From contig CANQIK010000009.1 of the NCBI GenBank assembly GCA_947624085.1, positions 1 through 41,717 of the forward strand: a DNA stretch of 41,717 nucleotides, given 5' to 3'. The DNA is from an uncultured Bacilli bacterium. Its GTDB lineage: Bacteria; Bacillota_I; Bacilli_A; RF39; UBA660. Shown here one piece after another: positions 1 through 9,113 of this stretch (within the stretch, counting starts at the first letter, position 1; every line of letters begins with the position of its first letter). The notes under the pieces are model-generated. The model saw only the letters and a list, made by a program, of their open reading frames with translations. It did not search any database and had not been told where the DNA came from. The translations under genes were made by a program, and so were the position numbers.

Positions 1-68
1 AACTTGACATAAAAAAATCCAGTGTTTAACTGGGATTGAATAAGATTTAGATTTAAGTCAACTGCAAA

Positions 69-287
69 ACTCGGGAGAATCATCCCGATTTACCTGAAGA
101 GTTTTGGCAATTTCTTAAGGAATGTTTTAGCCATAAAAGAAAAACTTTGAAAAACAATTTGGCTAAGTATGACAAAGCCGTAGTTGATGAAGTATTACAT
201 TCCCATAACTTAGATTTAGCAGTAAGGGCCGAAGAGTTAGCTGAAGAAATATTTATAGAATTGTACGAAAAATGTAAAGGAAAATAA
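69..287 (+). pseudogene. rsmA: 3' fragment of 16S rRNA (adenine(1518)-N(6)/adenine(1519)-N(6))-dimethyltransferase RsmA/KsgA
   Basis: Frame ending at TAA 285-287 reads TRENHPDLPEEFWQFLKECFSHKRKTLKNNLAKYDKAVVDEVLHSHNLDLAVRAEELAEEIFIELYEKCKGK, resembling the RsmA C-terminus (F.hKRKTLkNNL ... RaEeL). In-frame TAA at 54-56 just upstream; next to yabG-veg as in B. subtilis. Confidence 0.7.
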
Positions 288-345
288 TAAATATTTTTAA
301 TTTTACAAAATAGATTTATAATTAAGATAGTAGAAAGGGATAAAG

Positions 346-1029
346 ATGAATAAAATTAAAATTAATTCTGGACTTGCATCAGTGCTTATTGTAGCTAGTT
401 TCTTTGTTGGCTGGCAAGCATTATTACTAGTTGTGTTATTTATTTTACTTTTCTGTGAACTTAATGACACAATTAAAGGCGTAATGATTAAAATCTTATC
501 ATTTTTTATAGGATTATCATTATTCCAAATGGCATGGAACTTAATTGTTAATGCTTATCCTGTTGTAGTCGACACAATAAACAATTTTGTTGAGGTAATT
601 AATTGCTATGTAGATGATCCTATATCATTAGGTAATTTACAAGCATATCTATTAGAACCAATTCAAATTATTCTAAACACTGCCGATTCTATAGTAGGCT
701 ATGTAATAGTACTTGTTAAGTTTATGTTTGTCATTTCACTTCTTGGTAATAAAGTTATGAAAGAAAACTTTATCACAAAATTTGTCAACAAGTTTATTGA
801 TAAAGTAATTAACTTTGTTAATGGTTTAGAACTTGGTAAGATGGATATTAATAATCCTGAAGTAAAAGTTCAAACTGCAAGACCACAAATAATAAATACA
901 CCTAGTGAAAACGCAGGAATGCCATTAGGAAATATGCCTGAAAAACCAACTGAGGGGCCAAAACCAACAATGGATGTCCCACCTCAAGCACCGGCAAATC
1001 CAGTACATGATAATAATGATAAAAACTAA
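346..1029 (+). CDS. hypothetical multi-pass membrane protein with Pro-rich C-terminal tail
   Basis: ORF of 227 aa with RBS-like gaaaggg upstream; several hydrophobic segments, then a P/N-rich tail. Confidence 0.75.
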   Translation: MNKIKINSGLASVLIVASFFVGWQALLLVVLFILLFCELNDTIKGVMIKILSFFIGLSLFQMAWNLIVNAYPVVVDTINNFVEVINCYVDDPISLGNLQAYLLEPIQIILNTADSIVGYVIVLVKFMFVISLLGNKVMKENFITKFVNKFIDKVINFVNGLELGKMDINNPEVKVQTARPQIINTPSENAGMPLGNMPEKPTEGPKPTMDVPPQAPANPVHDNNDKN

Positions 1030-1053
1030 ATGGTGTTAATTCGCCATTTTTTT
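1028..1053 (+). terminator. rho-independent terminator
   Basis: AAATGGTG-ttaatt-CGCCATTT followed by T-run, at the stop of the preceding ORF. Confidence 0.7.
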
Positions 1054-1153
1054 ACGCTATCAAACCAGTATTGAACTTAAAAATAATTTCAAGTTTTTAA
1101 ATATGCTATTAATAACTAAAGAAACCCAAACATATAATTAATTGGTGATATAT

Positions 1154-1918
1154 TTGAATATTGAAGTTGGTGATTATGTAACAAGAAAATCCTATAATCA
1201 TGATACAGTATTTAAGGTAATAAATATTAAAGATGATGTAGTCTTTTTAAAGGGGGTATATGTTAGGTTATGTGCTGATAGTTTACTAAGTGACCTTGAA
1301 AAAGTTACTGATGTTGAAGATGACTTTAAGGTTGAGATTTCTAAAAAAGAGACAAGAGATGATTTTTTCTATCTTCCAGGTAAAATATTACATATTGATG
1401 CCGATAATGAATATCTTGATAAATGTCTTAAGTTTTATAAGGATATGGGCGTTTATGCTATAGGCAAAAAGATAAATGAAGAAGATATTGCTGACCAAAT
1501 TATTGATTTGTTAAAGGAATTTAAGCCTGATATCGTAATTATCACAGGCCATGATGCTTATTATGCTAAAAATGGTAGTAAAGAAGATATTAATAATTAT
1601 AAAAACTCTAAAAATTTTGTTAAAGCGATTCGGGCAGCTCGTAAATACGAAAAGAGTCAAGAAAAACTTGTCATTATCGCTGGAGCTTGTCAAAGTGACT
1701 ATGAAGAGTTAATTAAAGCCGGAGCTAATTTTGCGTCTAGTCCTAAAAGAGTTAATATTCATGCTTTAGATCCCGCGATTATAGCTACTGATATTGCTTT
1801 AACAGAAAGAAACAAATCCATAGATTTAGTTAATATCCTTGGTAAAACTAAATATGGTACAAATGGTATCGGGGGCATTATTACTCCAGGTTTAATGTAT
1901 GTGGGGTTTCCTAGATGA
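1154..1918 (+). CDS. yabG: YabG-like sporulation-specific protease
   Basis: Reads NIEVGDYVTRKSY...PGKILHID...IVIITGHDAYYAKNG...VIIAGACQSDYEELIKAGANFASSPKRVNIHALDP...GTNGIGGI, characteristic of YabG; TTG start at 1154 preferred over the ORF start at 1142. Confidence 0.88.
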   Translation: MNIEVGDYVTRKSYNHDTVFKVINIKDDVVFLKGVYVRLCADSLLSDLEKVTDVEDDFKVEISKKETRDDFFYLPGKILHIDADNEYLDKCLKFYKDMGVYAIGKKINEEDIADQIIDLLKEFKPDIVIITGHDAYYAKNGSKEDINNYKNSKNFVKAIRAARKYEKSQEKLVIIAGACQSDYEELIKAGANFASSPKRVNIHALDPAIIATDIALTERNKSIDLVNILGKTKYGTNGIGGIITPGLMYVGFPR

Positions 1919-2127
1919 ATATAGATGAAATTAAAGCTAAAATAAAAAAAGATATTGGCAAAAGGGTTCATATTACGGTTTATGGTATGCGAAATAAAAT
2001 TAACTACTATGAAGGGCCAATATATAAGGTATATCCTAACATTTTTACAATTTTAGAAAACGGCGAAGAAAAAAGCTTTGCCTATCGGGATATAATAACA
2101 AAAGATATAAATGTGAAATATTTATGA
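1915..2127 (+). CDS. veg: Veg family protein
   Basis: 70 aa, IGKRVHITVYGMRNKINYYEGPIYKVYPNIFTI...SFAYRDIITKDINV; directly after yabG as in Bacillus. Confidence 0.85.
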   Translation: MNIDEIKAKIKKDIGKRVHITVYGMRNKINYYEGPIYKVYPNIFTILENGEEKSFAYRDIITKDINVKYL

Positions 2128-2188
2128 TTTTACATCTTGCAAATAGCTTTTAAATAGGATAAAATATAGTTGTGGATAACAAGAAGGA

Positions 2189-2470
2189 GTGTGGAATATG
2201 GAAATTACATCTGTAAAAGTTCACAAAACAGAAAGAGAAGGCTCTCGTATGAAAGGATATGCAACAGTAACTCTAGATGATTGCTTTGTTGTAAGAAATA
2301 TCCGTATTATTGAAGGAGATGAAAAGCTATTTATTGCTATGCCTAGCAGAAAAGTAGCTGATGATCGCTATGAAGATATAGCTCATCCAATCAATGCTGA
2401 AACCAGAAAAATGTTTGAAGACAAAATTTTAGCAGAATACAATAATCCTACAAATACTGAGGAAGAATAA
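2189..2470 (+). CDS. spoVG: septation/sporulation regulator SpoVG
   Basis: MEITSVKVHKTEREGSRMKGYATVTLDDCFVVRNIRIIEG...LFIAMPSRK...DIAHPINAETR (start likely at the internal ATG encoding MEITSV). Confidence 0.95.
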   Translation: MWNMEITSVKVHKTEREGSRMKGYATVTLDDCFVVRNIRIIEGDEKLFIAMPSRKVADDRYEDIAHPINAETRKMFEDKILAEYNNPTNTEEE

Positions 2471-2472
2471 TT

Positions 2473-2495
2473 AAAGCGACAATAGTCGCTTTTTA
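2473..2495 (+). terminator. rho-independent terminator after spoVG
   Basis: AAAGCGAC-aata-GTCGCTTTTT perfect hairpin with T-run. Confidence 0.85.
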
Positions 2496-2576
2496 AATGC
2501 ATTAATTACAGGATAGTTCTAATATTATAGACATAATTATTTGGTATTTCTCATATTATGATAATGGAGGAATACT

Positions 2577-2855
2577 ATGAATGATAAAATAAGTAATGGT
2601 AGTGAACTTAAAATTATTGATAGAAGTTTAATGACTTTAAATGGCGTTTCGAAAATAGTTAGCTTTGATAATACCGAATTTATAATTGAAACTGATTTAG
2701 GCCCCATCCATATTACGGGGGAAGGTTTAGAATTATTAAATTTAGATACCCATGAAGGCTTAATTAAGATAAAGGGCAAAATAAATGGTTATAATTATGT
2801 AGAAAAAATAGCTAAGAAAAAAGAAGAAAGTGTCATTAGTAAATTATTCAAATGA
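2577..2855 (+). CDS. yabP: YabP family sporulation protein
   Basis: 92 aa, LNGVSKIVSFDNTEFIIETDLGPIHITGEGLELLNLDTHEGLIKIKGKI; followed by a yabQ-like gene and divIC, as in Bacillus. Confidence 0.82.
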   Translation: MNDKISNGSELKIIDRSLMTLNGVSKIVSFDNTEFIIETDLGPIHITGEGLELLNLDTHEGLIKIKGKINGYNYVEKIAKKKEESVISKLFK

Positions 2856-3187
2856 ATGTATCTTTACAAATTACTTCATTAGTAATTAACTTTTTCTATG
2901 GGTTTATTTTGTTTTATTTATCATATTTAAATTATGTTTTTATTAAAAATGAACCTATACTAGTGAAAATATTAATTACCATCCTCTTTATGTTGGATTA
3001 TGCCTTTACCTACTTAATTATTTTCTATCATCTTACAAATGGGTACTTTCATATATTTTATCTTTTCATGTTTGTTTTAGGCTACTTTATAGGATATAAA
3101 CTTAAAGTAACAAATGTATTTAAGCAATTATTTCTTAAATTAAAGTTAAAAATTCATCTGCGTAAAAGCGTGTCAAAGAAGGTGTAA
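2852..3187 (+). CDS. yabQ: YabQ-like spore cortex biosynthesis membrane protein
   Basis: 111 aa multi-pass membrane protein, ATGA overlap with yabP and upstream of divIC; assigned by topology and synteny. Confidence 0.65.
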   Translation: MNVSLQITSLVINFFYGFILFYLSYLNYVFIKNEPILVKILITILFMLDYAFTYLIIFYHLTNGYFHIFYLFMFVLGYFIGYKLKVTNVFKQLFLKLKLKIHLRKSVSKKV

Positions 3188-3256
3188 ATCATAGATATTG
3201 CAATTGACTTTAAAACTATTAAAGTATACGATTAAAATGTGAGGATATAGGATACA

Positions 3257-3541
3257 GTGAAGAGCACTATTAGACAAAAAAGAAGACTACTATTTATTTC
3301 TCTAACAATTATCATATTGTTAGCTTGTTTAGTTACTAGTATTTCTAAAGATGCTTCACGAATATATAGAAATCGTAAAGAAACGGCAGAACTTACTACT
3401 AAATTTGAAACCCTTTTAGCAGACCAAAAGAAGTTATCAAGTGAAGTTGCTAAAATGCAAGATCCTGAATATGTTGTAAGATATGCTAAAGAAAAATATT
3501 TATATTCTACTGATAATGAAATAATAATTAGATTTGACTAG
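3257..3541 (+). CDS. divIC: septum formation initiator, FtsB/DivIC family
   Basis: Short N-terminal TM, coiled coil and ...MQDPEYVVRYAKEKYLYS motif. Confidence 0.85.
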   Translation: MKSTIRQKRRLLFISLTIIILLACLVTSISKDASRIYRNRKETAELTTKFETLLADQKKLSSEVAKMQDPEYVVRYAKEKYLYSTDNEIIIRFD

Positions 3542-4113
3542 TTATTATTTTTTATTATTTTATCTATTAAGCCATATTTTAATGCTTCTTCGGCACTCAT
3601 ATAATTATCTTTACGAGTGTCTTTTTCAATTTGGGTAATTTTTTTGCCAGTGTTTTTAGCTAATATTTGATTTACTTTGTTTTTAACTTTTAAGATATGG
3701 TCGCTTAATATTTTGATATCTGTTGCTTGGCCTGAGCCTCCTCCTAAAGGTTCATGAATCATAACCTCACAATTAGGCAGGGCATAACGCTTATCGCCAC
3801 TTGACAGAAGAAAAGCTCCCATACTAGCACACATACCTAAACCAATGGTAATAACATTAGATTTAATGTATTTCATTGTATCATAAATACTTAAACCTGC
3901 ACTAACGCTACCCCCGGGACTATTAATATAAAGCGATATATCACTAGAATTTAAACTATCTAAATAGAGTAATTGCCCGGTTATTAAACTGGCAACATTA
4001 TCATCTATTTCTCCTGTTAGAAAAACGATACGATGATTTAAAAGTAAAGAATAAATATCATAAACTGTTTCTTTATTATTACTACTATCTAACACCATAG
4101 GTATAATATTCAT
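3538..4113 (-). CDS. clpP: ATP-dependent Clp protease proteolytic subunit ClpP
   Basis: LYINSPGGSVSAGLSIYDTM, GMCASMGAFLLSSG (Ser), MIHEPLGGGSGQATD (His), DTRKDNYMSAEEALKYGLID (Asp). Confidence 0.95.
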   Translation of the reverse strand: MNIIPMVLDSSNNKETVYDIYSLLLNHRIVFLTGEIDDNVASLITGQLLYLDSLNSSDISLYINSPGGSVSAGLSIYDTMKYIKSNVITIGLGMCASMGAFLLSSGDKRYALPNCEVMIHEPLGGGSGQATDIKILSDHILKVKNKVNQILAKNTGKKITQIEKDTRKDNYMSAEEALKYGLIDKIIKNNN

Positions 4114-4297
4114 AAGATTCTCCTATAAATATAATAGTTAAATTATTTAAAAATATTCATTAGATTGATAGCTTTTTAAAATAGGAAATTAATAAATATG
4201 AAAAAAATAAATGCCTAGTTAAATAAGATATATTTTCTTAATTTACATATAATAGTTTAAATGGTATAATTACTATTACAAGGATAGGGGCAATGAC

Positions 4298-5944
4298 ATG
4301 AGTGACATAACTGTAACTTTAGATAACGGAATAAAAAAGTCTTTTCCTATGAACACCACTTATAAACAAATGAGTGAATCTTTTCCTAATGCCCAAAAAA
4401 TAATTGGGGTTTGTGTTAATAATAAAATTACTTCTTTAGCCGATAGATGTGATCATGATGTAAATATTAAATTTATTGATGTTGATGAAAGTGATGGTAA
4501 TCGTATTTATGTTGCGGGCCTCAAGATGATATTTGAATATTCCTTAAAAAAATGTTTTCCTAAAGCACGCGTCGAATATTCTTATAATATTCCTTGTGGA
4601 ATCGTTGCAACAATTAAAGGCGTTGAACTAAAAAATAGTGATATTTATAGTCTGAAAACGGCAATGCTTCAAGTAGTTGAAGAAGATAAACGGATAGAAA
4701 AGTTAATTATTAAAAGTCAAGATGGTATAACCTATTATGATAAATTACAAAATACTGTAAAACTTGATAATATCCAAAATATCATGGATTTGACTATAAC
4801 ATTATATCGTTTAGAAAATGTTGTAAATTATTATTATTCTGAAATGCCATATTCTACAAGTATTATTAATAATTATGATATTAAATATTTAAAAGATAAC
4901 AAAGTTTTATTAAGCTATCCGATGGAATATTATGATGGTAGAATTCCGGAGTATCATGAATATGAAGGCATTATGAAATCCTATGAAGAGGGAGCTAAAT
5001 GGTTAAAGACTATGAAAGTTCCCTATATAAATGACATAAATAGAGAAATATATGATGGTCTTATAACGAAGTTTGTTAAATCTACAGAATTAAATTTTAA
5101 CTTAAGTATTAATGAAACAGCCAAAGAAATAACCAATAATAACAATATTAAATATGTTTTAATCGCAGGACCTTCTTCAAGTGGAAAAACAACGGTTACA
5201 AAAAGAATAGCCAGTTATTTTGAAATATACGGAAAACATACGGTAGTTATTTCAATTGATGATTATTTTAAAGAAAGAAAAGATACGCCAAAAGATGCCG
5301 ATGGTCAATATGATTTTGAATGTGTTGATGCCATTGATACGAAATTTTTACAAGAAGATGTAGAAAGGTTACTTAATAAAGAAGAAATCTATTTACCAAG
5401 TTTTAATTTCGTAACCGGGCATAAAGAAATATCTAGTAAAAAAGTAAAACTATATGATGATACAATTATTCTTTTCGAAGGATTACACGCCTTAAATCCC
5501 AATGTTTTATCTTTCTTGCCAAAGGAAAAGACGTATCAGATATATGTAAGTCCCTTTATTCCTTTAAGATTAGATGAACATAATTATATATCTTTAAATG
5601 ATTTAAGATTAATAAGAAGAATTGTCCGAGATTTTCGCACGAGGGGATCATCTATTAATGATACACTAGCTTACTGGCATAAAGTAAGAGCCGGAGAAGA
5701 AAAACACATAATTCCTTTCGTAGGTAATGCCGATAGAATAATAAATACTTCGTTGCCTTATGAGGTAGGAGTCTTAAAAATTTTAGCAGAGCCTTTATTA
5801 TATTCGGTAACTAAAGATGAACCTTATTATAATGAAGCAAGAAGATTATTAAATTTTTTAAAACAATTTTTTACAATTAATACAGAATATGTACCAAAAG
5901 ATTCAATATTAAGAGAGTTTATAGGAGGAAATGATAATGATTAG
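4298..5944 (+). CDS. nucleoside (uridine-type) kinase with N-terminal TGS-like domain
   Basis: 548 aa; N-terminal TGS-like segment and C-terminal P-loop kinase (AGPSSSGKTTVTKRI, SIDDYFKERKDTPKDADGQYDFECVDAIDT), as in Clostridia 'nucleoside kinase' proteins. Confidence 0.85.
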   Translation: MSDITVTLDNGIKKSFPMNTTYKQMSESFPNAQKIIGVCVNNKITSLADRCDHDVNIKFIDVDESDGNRIYVAGLKMIFEYSLKKCFPKARVEYSYNIPCGIVATIKGVELKNSDIYSLKTAMLQVVEEDKRIEKLIIKSQDGITYYDKLQNTVKLDNIQNIMDLTITLYRLENVVNYYYSEMPYSTSIINNYDIKYLKDNKVLLSYPMEYYDGRIPEYHEYEGIMKSYEEGAKWLKTMKVPYINDINREIYDGLITKFVKSTELNFNLSINETAKEITNNNNIKYVLIAGPSSSGKTTVTKRIASYFEIYGKHTVVISIDDYFKERKDTPKDADGQYDFECVDAIDTKFLQEDVERLLNKEEIYLPSFNFVTGHKEISSKKVKLYDDTIILFEGLHALNPNVLSFLPKEKTYQIYVSPFIPLRLDEHNYISLNDLRLIRRIVRDFRTRGSSINDTLAYWHKVRAGEEKHIIPFVGNADRIINTSLPYEVGVLKILAEPLLYSVTKDEPYYNEARRLLNFLKQFFTINTEYVPKDSILREFIGGNDND

Positions 5945-6941
5945 AGTTGCAATTAATGGTTTTGGTAGAATTGGTAGAATCGCTTTTAGACAAATGATTA
6001 CATCAACTGATTTTGACATAGTAGCAATTAATTCGTTAGATGCTACGGCAGAGGAATTTGCTTATTTTATTAAGTATGATACTGTTCATGGAACATTTCA
6101 TGAAAATGAAATTTCTTTTGACGGCAATGACTTAGTAATATGTGGCAAGAAAAGAATTAAAGTTTTTGCTGAAAAAGATCCAGAAAATTTACCTTGGCAA
6201 GATTTAAATATTGATTTAGTGTTAGAATGTACAGGAGCATTTACTTCAACGGAGGGGGCCGGGAAACATCTTACAGCAGGAGCTAAGAAAGTTCTAATAA
6301 GTGCGCCGGGCAAAGATTTAATGCCGACAATTGTTTATGGCGTAAATGATGATACAATAAATAAAGAAGATAAGATAGTTAGTGCTGCAAGTTGTACAAC
6401 TAATTGTTTAGCCCCTGTCTTAAAAGTTATAGATGATGAATTTGGCATTGTCAAAGGCTTTATGAGTACAATACACGCTTATACATCAGATCAACTTAAT
6501 TTAGATAATATTCATAAAAAGGGTATGAATTCAAGAAGAGGAAGAGCTAGCGCCGAAAATATTGTCCCTGCTTCTACGGGAGCTGCTAAAGCTATCGGTC
6601 TTGTTATTCCTACTTTAAAAGGCAAAATGGATGGCCTTGCTTATCGGGTACCTGTAGCAGATGGTTCCGTAATAGATGTAAGTTTAGAACTAGCAAAAAA
6701 AGTTAGTAAAGAAGCAATAAACGAAGCTTTTAAAAATCATCAAAGCGAAGTCTTAAAATATACCGAAGATCCAATAGTATCTTGTGATATTGTTGGCAAG
6801 AAATATGGGGCTACGGTTGACGGCCTATGTACCAATGTTGTTGAAAGCGATGATAAACAGTTAGTTAAAGTTGTAGCATGGTATGACAATGAATGGGGTT
6901 ATACTGCCCAAATGCTTAGAACGGCAAAGAGGATGTTTTAA
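5937..6941 (+). CDS. gap: type I glyceraldehyde-3-phosphate dehydrogenase
   Basis: RVAINGFGRIGRIAFRQM, SAASCTTNCLAPVLKV, STIHAYTSDQ, WYDNEWGYTAQM; GGAGG 5924-5928 favours ATG 5937. Confidence 0.97.
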   Translation: MIRVAINGFGRIGRIAFRQMITSTDFDIVAINSLDATAEEFAYFIKYDTVHGTFHENEISFDGNDLVICGKKRIKVFAEKDPENLPWQDLNIDLVLECTGAFTSTEGAGKHLTAGAKKVLISAPGKDLMPTIVYGVNDDTINKEDKIVSAASCTTNCLAPVLKVIDDEFGIVKGFMSTIHAYTSDQLNLDNIHKKGMNSRRGRASAENIVPASTGAAKAIGLVIPTLKGKMDGLAYRVPVADGSVIDVSLELAKKVSKEAINEAFKNHQSEVLKYTEDPIVSCDIVGKKYGATVDGLCTNVVESDDKQLVKVVAWYDNEWGYTAQMLRTAKRMF

Positions 6942-7015
6942 TAAATGTCCTTTTTTATTGAAAAAAAATATCCTGTTTGGTAAAATGTTATTTGTAATCA
7001 TAGGTGGTGATTTAA

Positions 7016-8167
7016 GTGATACATTATGTAGATGAAACAGAAATTAAAAATAAAAAAGTAATAGTTAGATGTGATTTTAACGTTCCCATCCAAGATGGAA
7101 AGATTATAGATAATAGTCGGATAATAAAAAGTTTAGAAACTATTAATTTACTTTTAAAAAATAATAATGCGCTCATATTAATGAGTCATTTAGGTAGAAT
7201 TAAAACAGCCGAAGATAAAGAAAAGTATTCTTTACAAGTTGTTAGAAATGAGTTATCAAGACTATTAAATAAAGATGTTAAATTTTTAAACTCTCCGGTG
7301 GGTATGGAAACTATGAAAGTTTGTAAAGAACTTAAAAATGGCGAAGTAGTTTTGCTTGAAAATACTCGGTATTGTGACTTAACGGAAAGACTTGAAAGTA
7401 ATAATGACCTTAATCTAGCAAAATACTGGGCTTCTTTAGCAGATGTATTTGTTGTTGACGCTTTTGGTTCATTACATAGAAATCATGCTTCTGTTGCTGG
7501 CATTTCGACTTATTTGCCAACATATATCGGGCTTTTAGTTAAAGAAGAAATTAATAATCTTAACCCTGTTATAATGAATATTAAAAGACCATTTACCATT
7601 TTTATGGGTGGTGCTAAAGTTGATGATAAACTAGGGTATATTAAATTATTACTTAAAAAGTGTGATAAACTCCTTTTAGGAGGAGGAATAGCTAATTCTT
7701 TCCTATATGCCTGTGGGTATGATGTTAAAGATAGCTTATGTACAACTGATGAAATGACTTTAGATGAAATAAGAGAGTTAATTAAAGTTTATAAAGATAA
7801 AATAATAATGCCAATTGACTTTGTTATAGAAGATAACAAAATACTTGATTTAGGCGATAGAACGATTAATAAATATAAAAAATATTTAGATGAAAGTAAA
7901 ACAATATTTATTAATGGTACCTGTGGTAAATTTGAGGAAAGTCGTTTTTCTCACGGTACGATAGCTTTATTTTCAACTTTAAAAAATAATTCCGCCATTA
8001 AAATAGCAGGAGGTGGGGATACCCTTAATGCTATTAATGAATTTGGCTTACAAGATGCCTTTACCTTTCTATCAAGTGGGGGAGGGGCTTCATTAGAATA
8101 CATAAGTAACAATAATTTGGCAGCATTAGACTATATTAATAAACATACGGACACAAATCGACAATAA
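7016..8167 (+). CDS. pgk: phosphoglycerate kinase
   Basis: KKVIVRCDFNVPIQDG, LMSHLGRIK, FVVDAFGSLHRNHAS, TIFMGGAKVDDKLG, SSGGGASLEYI; GTG start. Confidence 0.96.
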   Translation: MIHYVDETEIKNKKVIVRCDFNVPIQDGKIIDNSRIIKSLETINLLLKNNNALILMSHLGRIKTAEDKEKYSLQVVRNELSRLLNKDVKFLNSPVGMETMKVCKELKNGEVVLLENTRYCDLTERLESNNDLNLAKYWASLADVFVVDAFGSLHRNHASVAGISTYLPTYIGLLVKEEINNLNPVIMNIKRPFTIFMGGAKVDDKLGYIKLLLKKCDKLLLGGGIANSFLYACGYDVKDSLCTTDEMTLDEIRELIKVYKDKIIMPIDFVIEDNKILDLGDRTINKYKKYLDESKTIFINGTCGKFEESRFSHGTIALFSTLKNNSAIKIAGGGDTLNAINEFGLQDAFTFLSSGGGASLEYISNNNLAALDYINKHTDTNRQ

Positions 8168-8178
8168 TTTACAGATAT

Positions 8179-8220
8179 AGACAAATGAGTACATGGCTCG
8201 CTATGGCTTTTTGTCTTTTT
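8179..8220 (+). terminator. candidate rho-independent terminator between pgk and spo0A
   Basis: AGACAAA ... TTTGTCT followed by T-run. Confidence 0.5.
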
Positions 8221-8283
8221 TTATTCTATAATTGAGTTTGTGGTCGAGCAGTATTGAGACTTCAGAAAGAGGAGATAATTCTT

Positions 8284-9048
8284 ATGACAAGTAAGATACG
8301 TGCGATATTAATCGACGACAATACGATAGTAGTAAACAACTTAACTAAGCATTTTGCCAAGACAGGTAAAATCGAAGTAGTAAATTCTTTTGCCGATGGC
8401 GAGTCAGCATTGGAATATATAATATCTAATAGCGATAAGTTTGATTTAATTCTTATGGATATCTTATTACCTAAATTAGATGGGACCGCTCTTTTAGAGG
8501 AAATAACTTCGCGGGGAATCAAGAAAAATGTCATTATTTTATCTAGTTATAAAGATGACAAAGTTATTAAAGAGTGTATGAACTATAATGTAACTCACTA
8601 TATGCTTAAACCTGTGAATATAACTTCTTTAGAACATAGAGTTCAAGAGTCATTTGAAAATAGCAATACGCCAATGGTAAGCACTAGAAAGCAAATCGAT
8701 GTTGAAGTTAGTGAGTTATTGCATAACCTTGGTATTCCATCGCATATAAGAGGATATAAATATTTAAGAGATAGCATTGTATTAATTTATAATGATGATA
8801 AGATTTCTTATATTACGAAAGACCTTTATCCCAGGATTGCTGAAAAGTATGATACAACCGCCTCAAGAGTAGAAAGAGCTATTAGACACGCTATTGAAAT
8901 AGGCTGTATGCGAGGTAATTTATCTTTAATGGATGATTTATTTGGTTTCTCTATTAGTTGTGATAAAGATAAACCTACTAATTCAGAATTTATTACTACA
9001 ATAGCAGATAGATTTAAGTTAGATAAGAATTTTGCTAAAAAGCTATAA
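8284..9048 (+). CDS. spo0A: sporulation transcription factor Spo0A
   Basis: Receiver (LIDDN, LILMDILLPKLDG, YMLKPVN) plus Spo0A C-terminal domain (LHNLGIPSHIRGYKYLRDSIVLIY, TKDLYPRIAEKYDTTASRVERAIRHAIEIG, KPTNSEFITTIADR); RBS gaggag precedes ATG 8284. Confidence 0.96.
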   Translation: MTSKIRAILIDDNTIVVNNLTKHFAKTGKIEVVNSFADGESALEYIISNSDKFDLILMDILLPKLDGTALLEEITSRGIKKNVIILSSYKDDKVIKECMNYNVTHYMLKPVNITSLEHRVQESFENSNTPMVSTRKQIDVEVSELLHNLGIPSHIRGYKYLRDSIVLIYNDDKISYITKDLYPRIAEKYDTTASRVERAIRHAIEIGCMRGNLSLMDDLFGFSISCDKDKPTNSEFITTIADRFKLDKNFAKKL

Positions 9049-9113
9049 AAAAGTTATGTAATTTGAGTTTTAATTTCTATTGTGGTATTATCTTGTAAGC
9101 AAAGGATGAAAAT

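Noticed and set aside
3535-3545. Overlapping convergent stop codons of divIC and clpP
   Set aside because: Four-base convergent overlap is ordinary in compact genomes.
6930-6960. Terminator after gap
   Set aside because: Only about 4 bp of complementarity (AGGA/TCCT) before the T-run; too weak to list.
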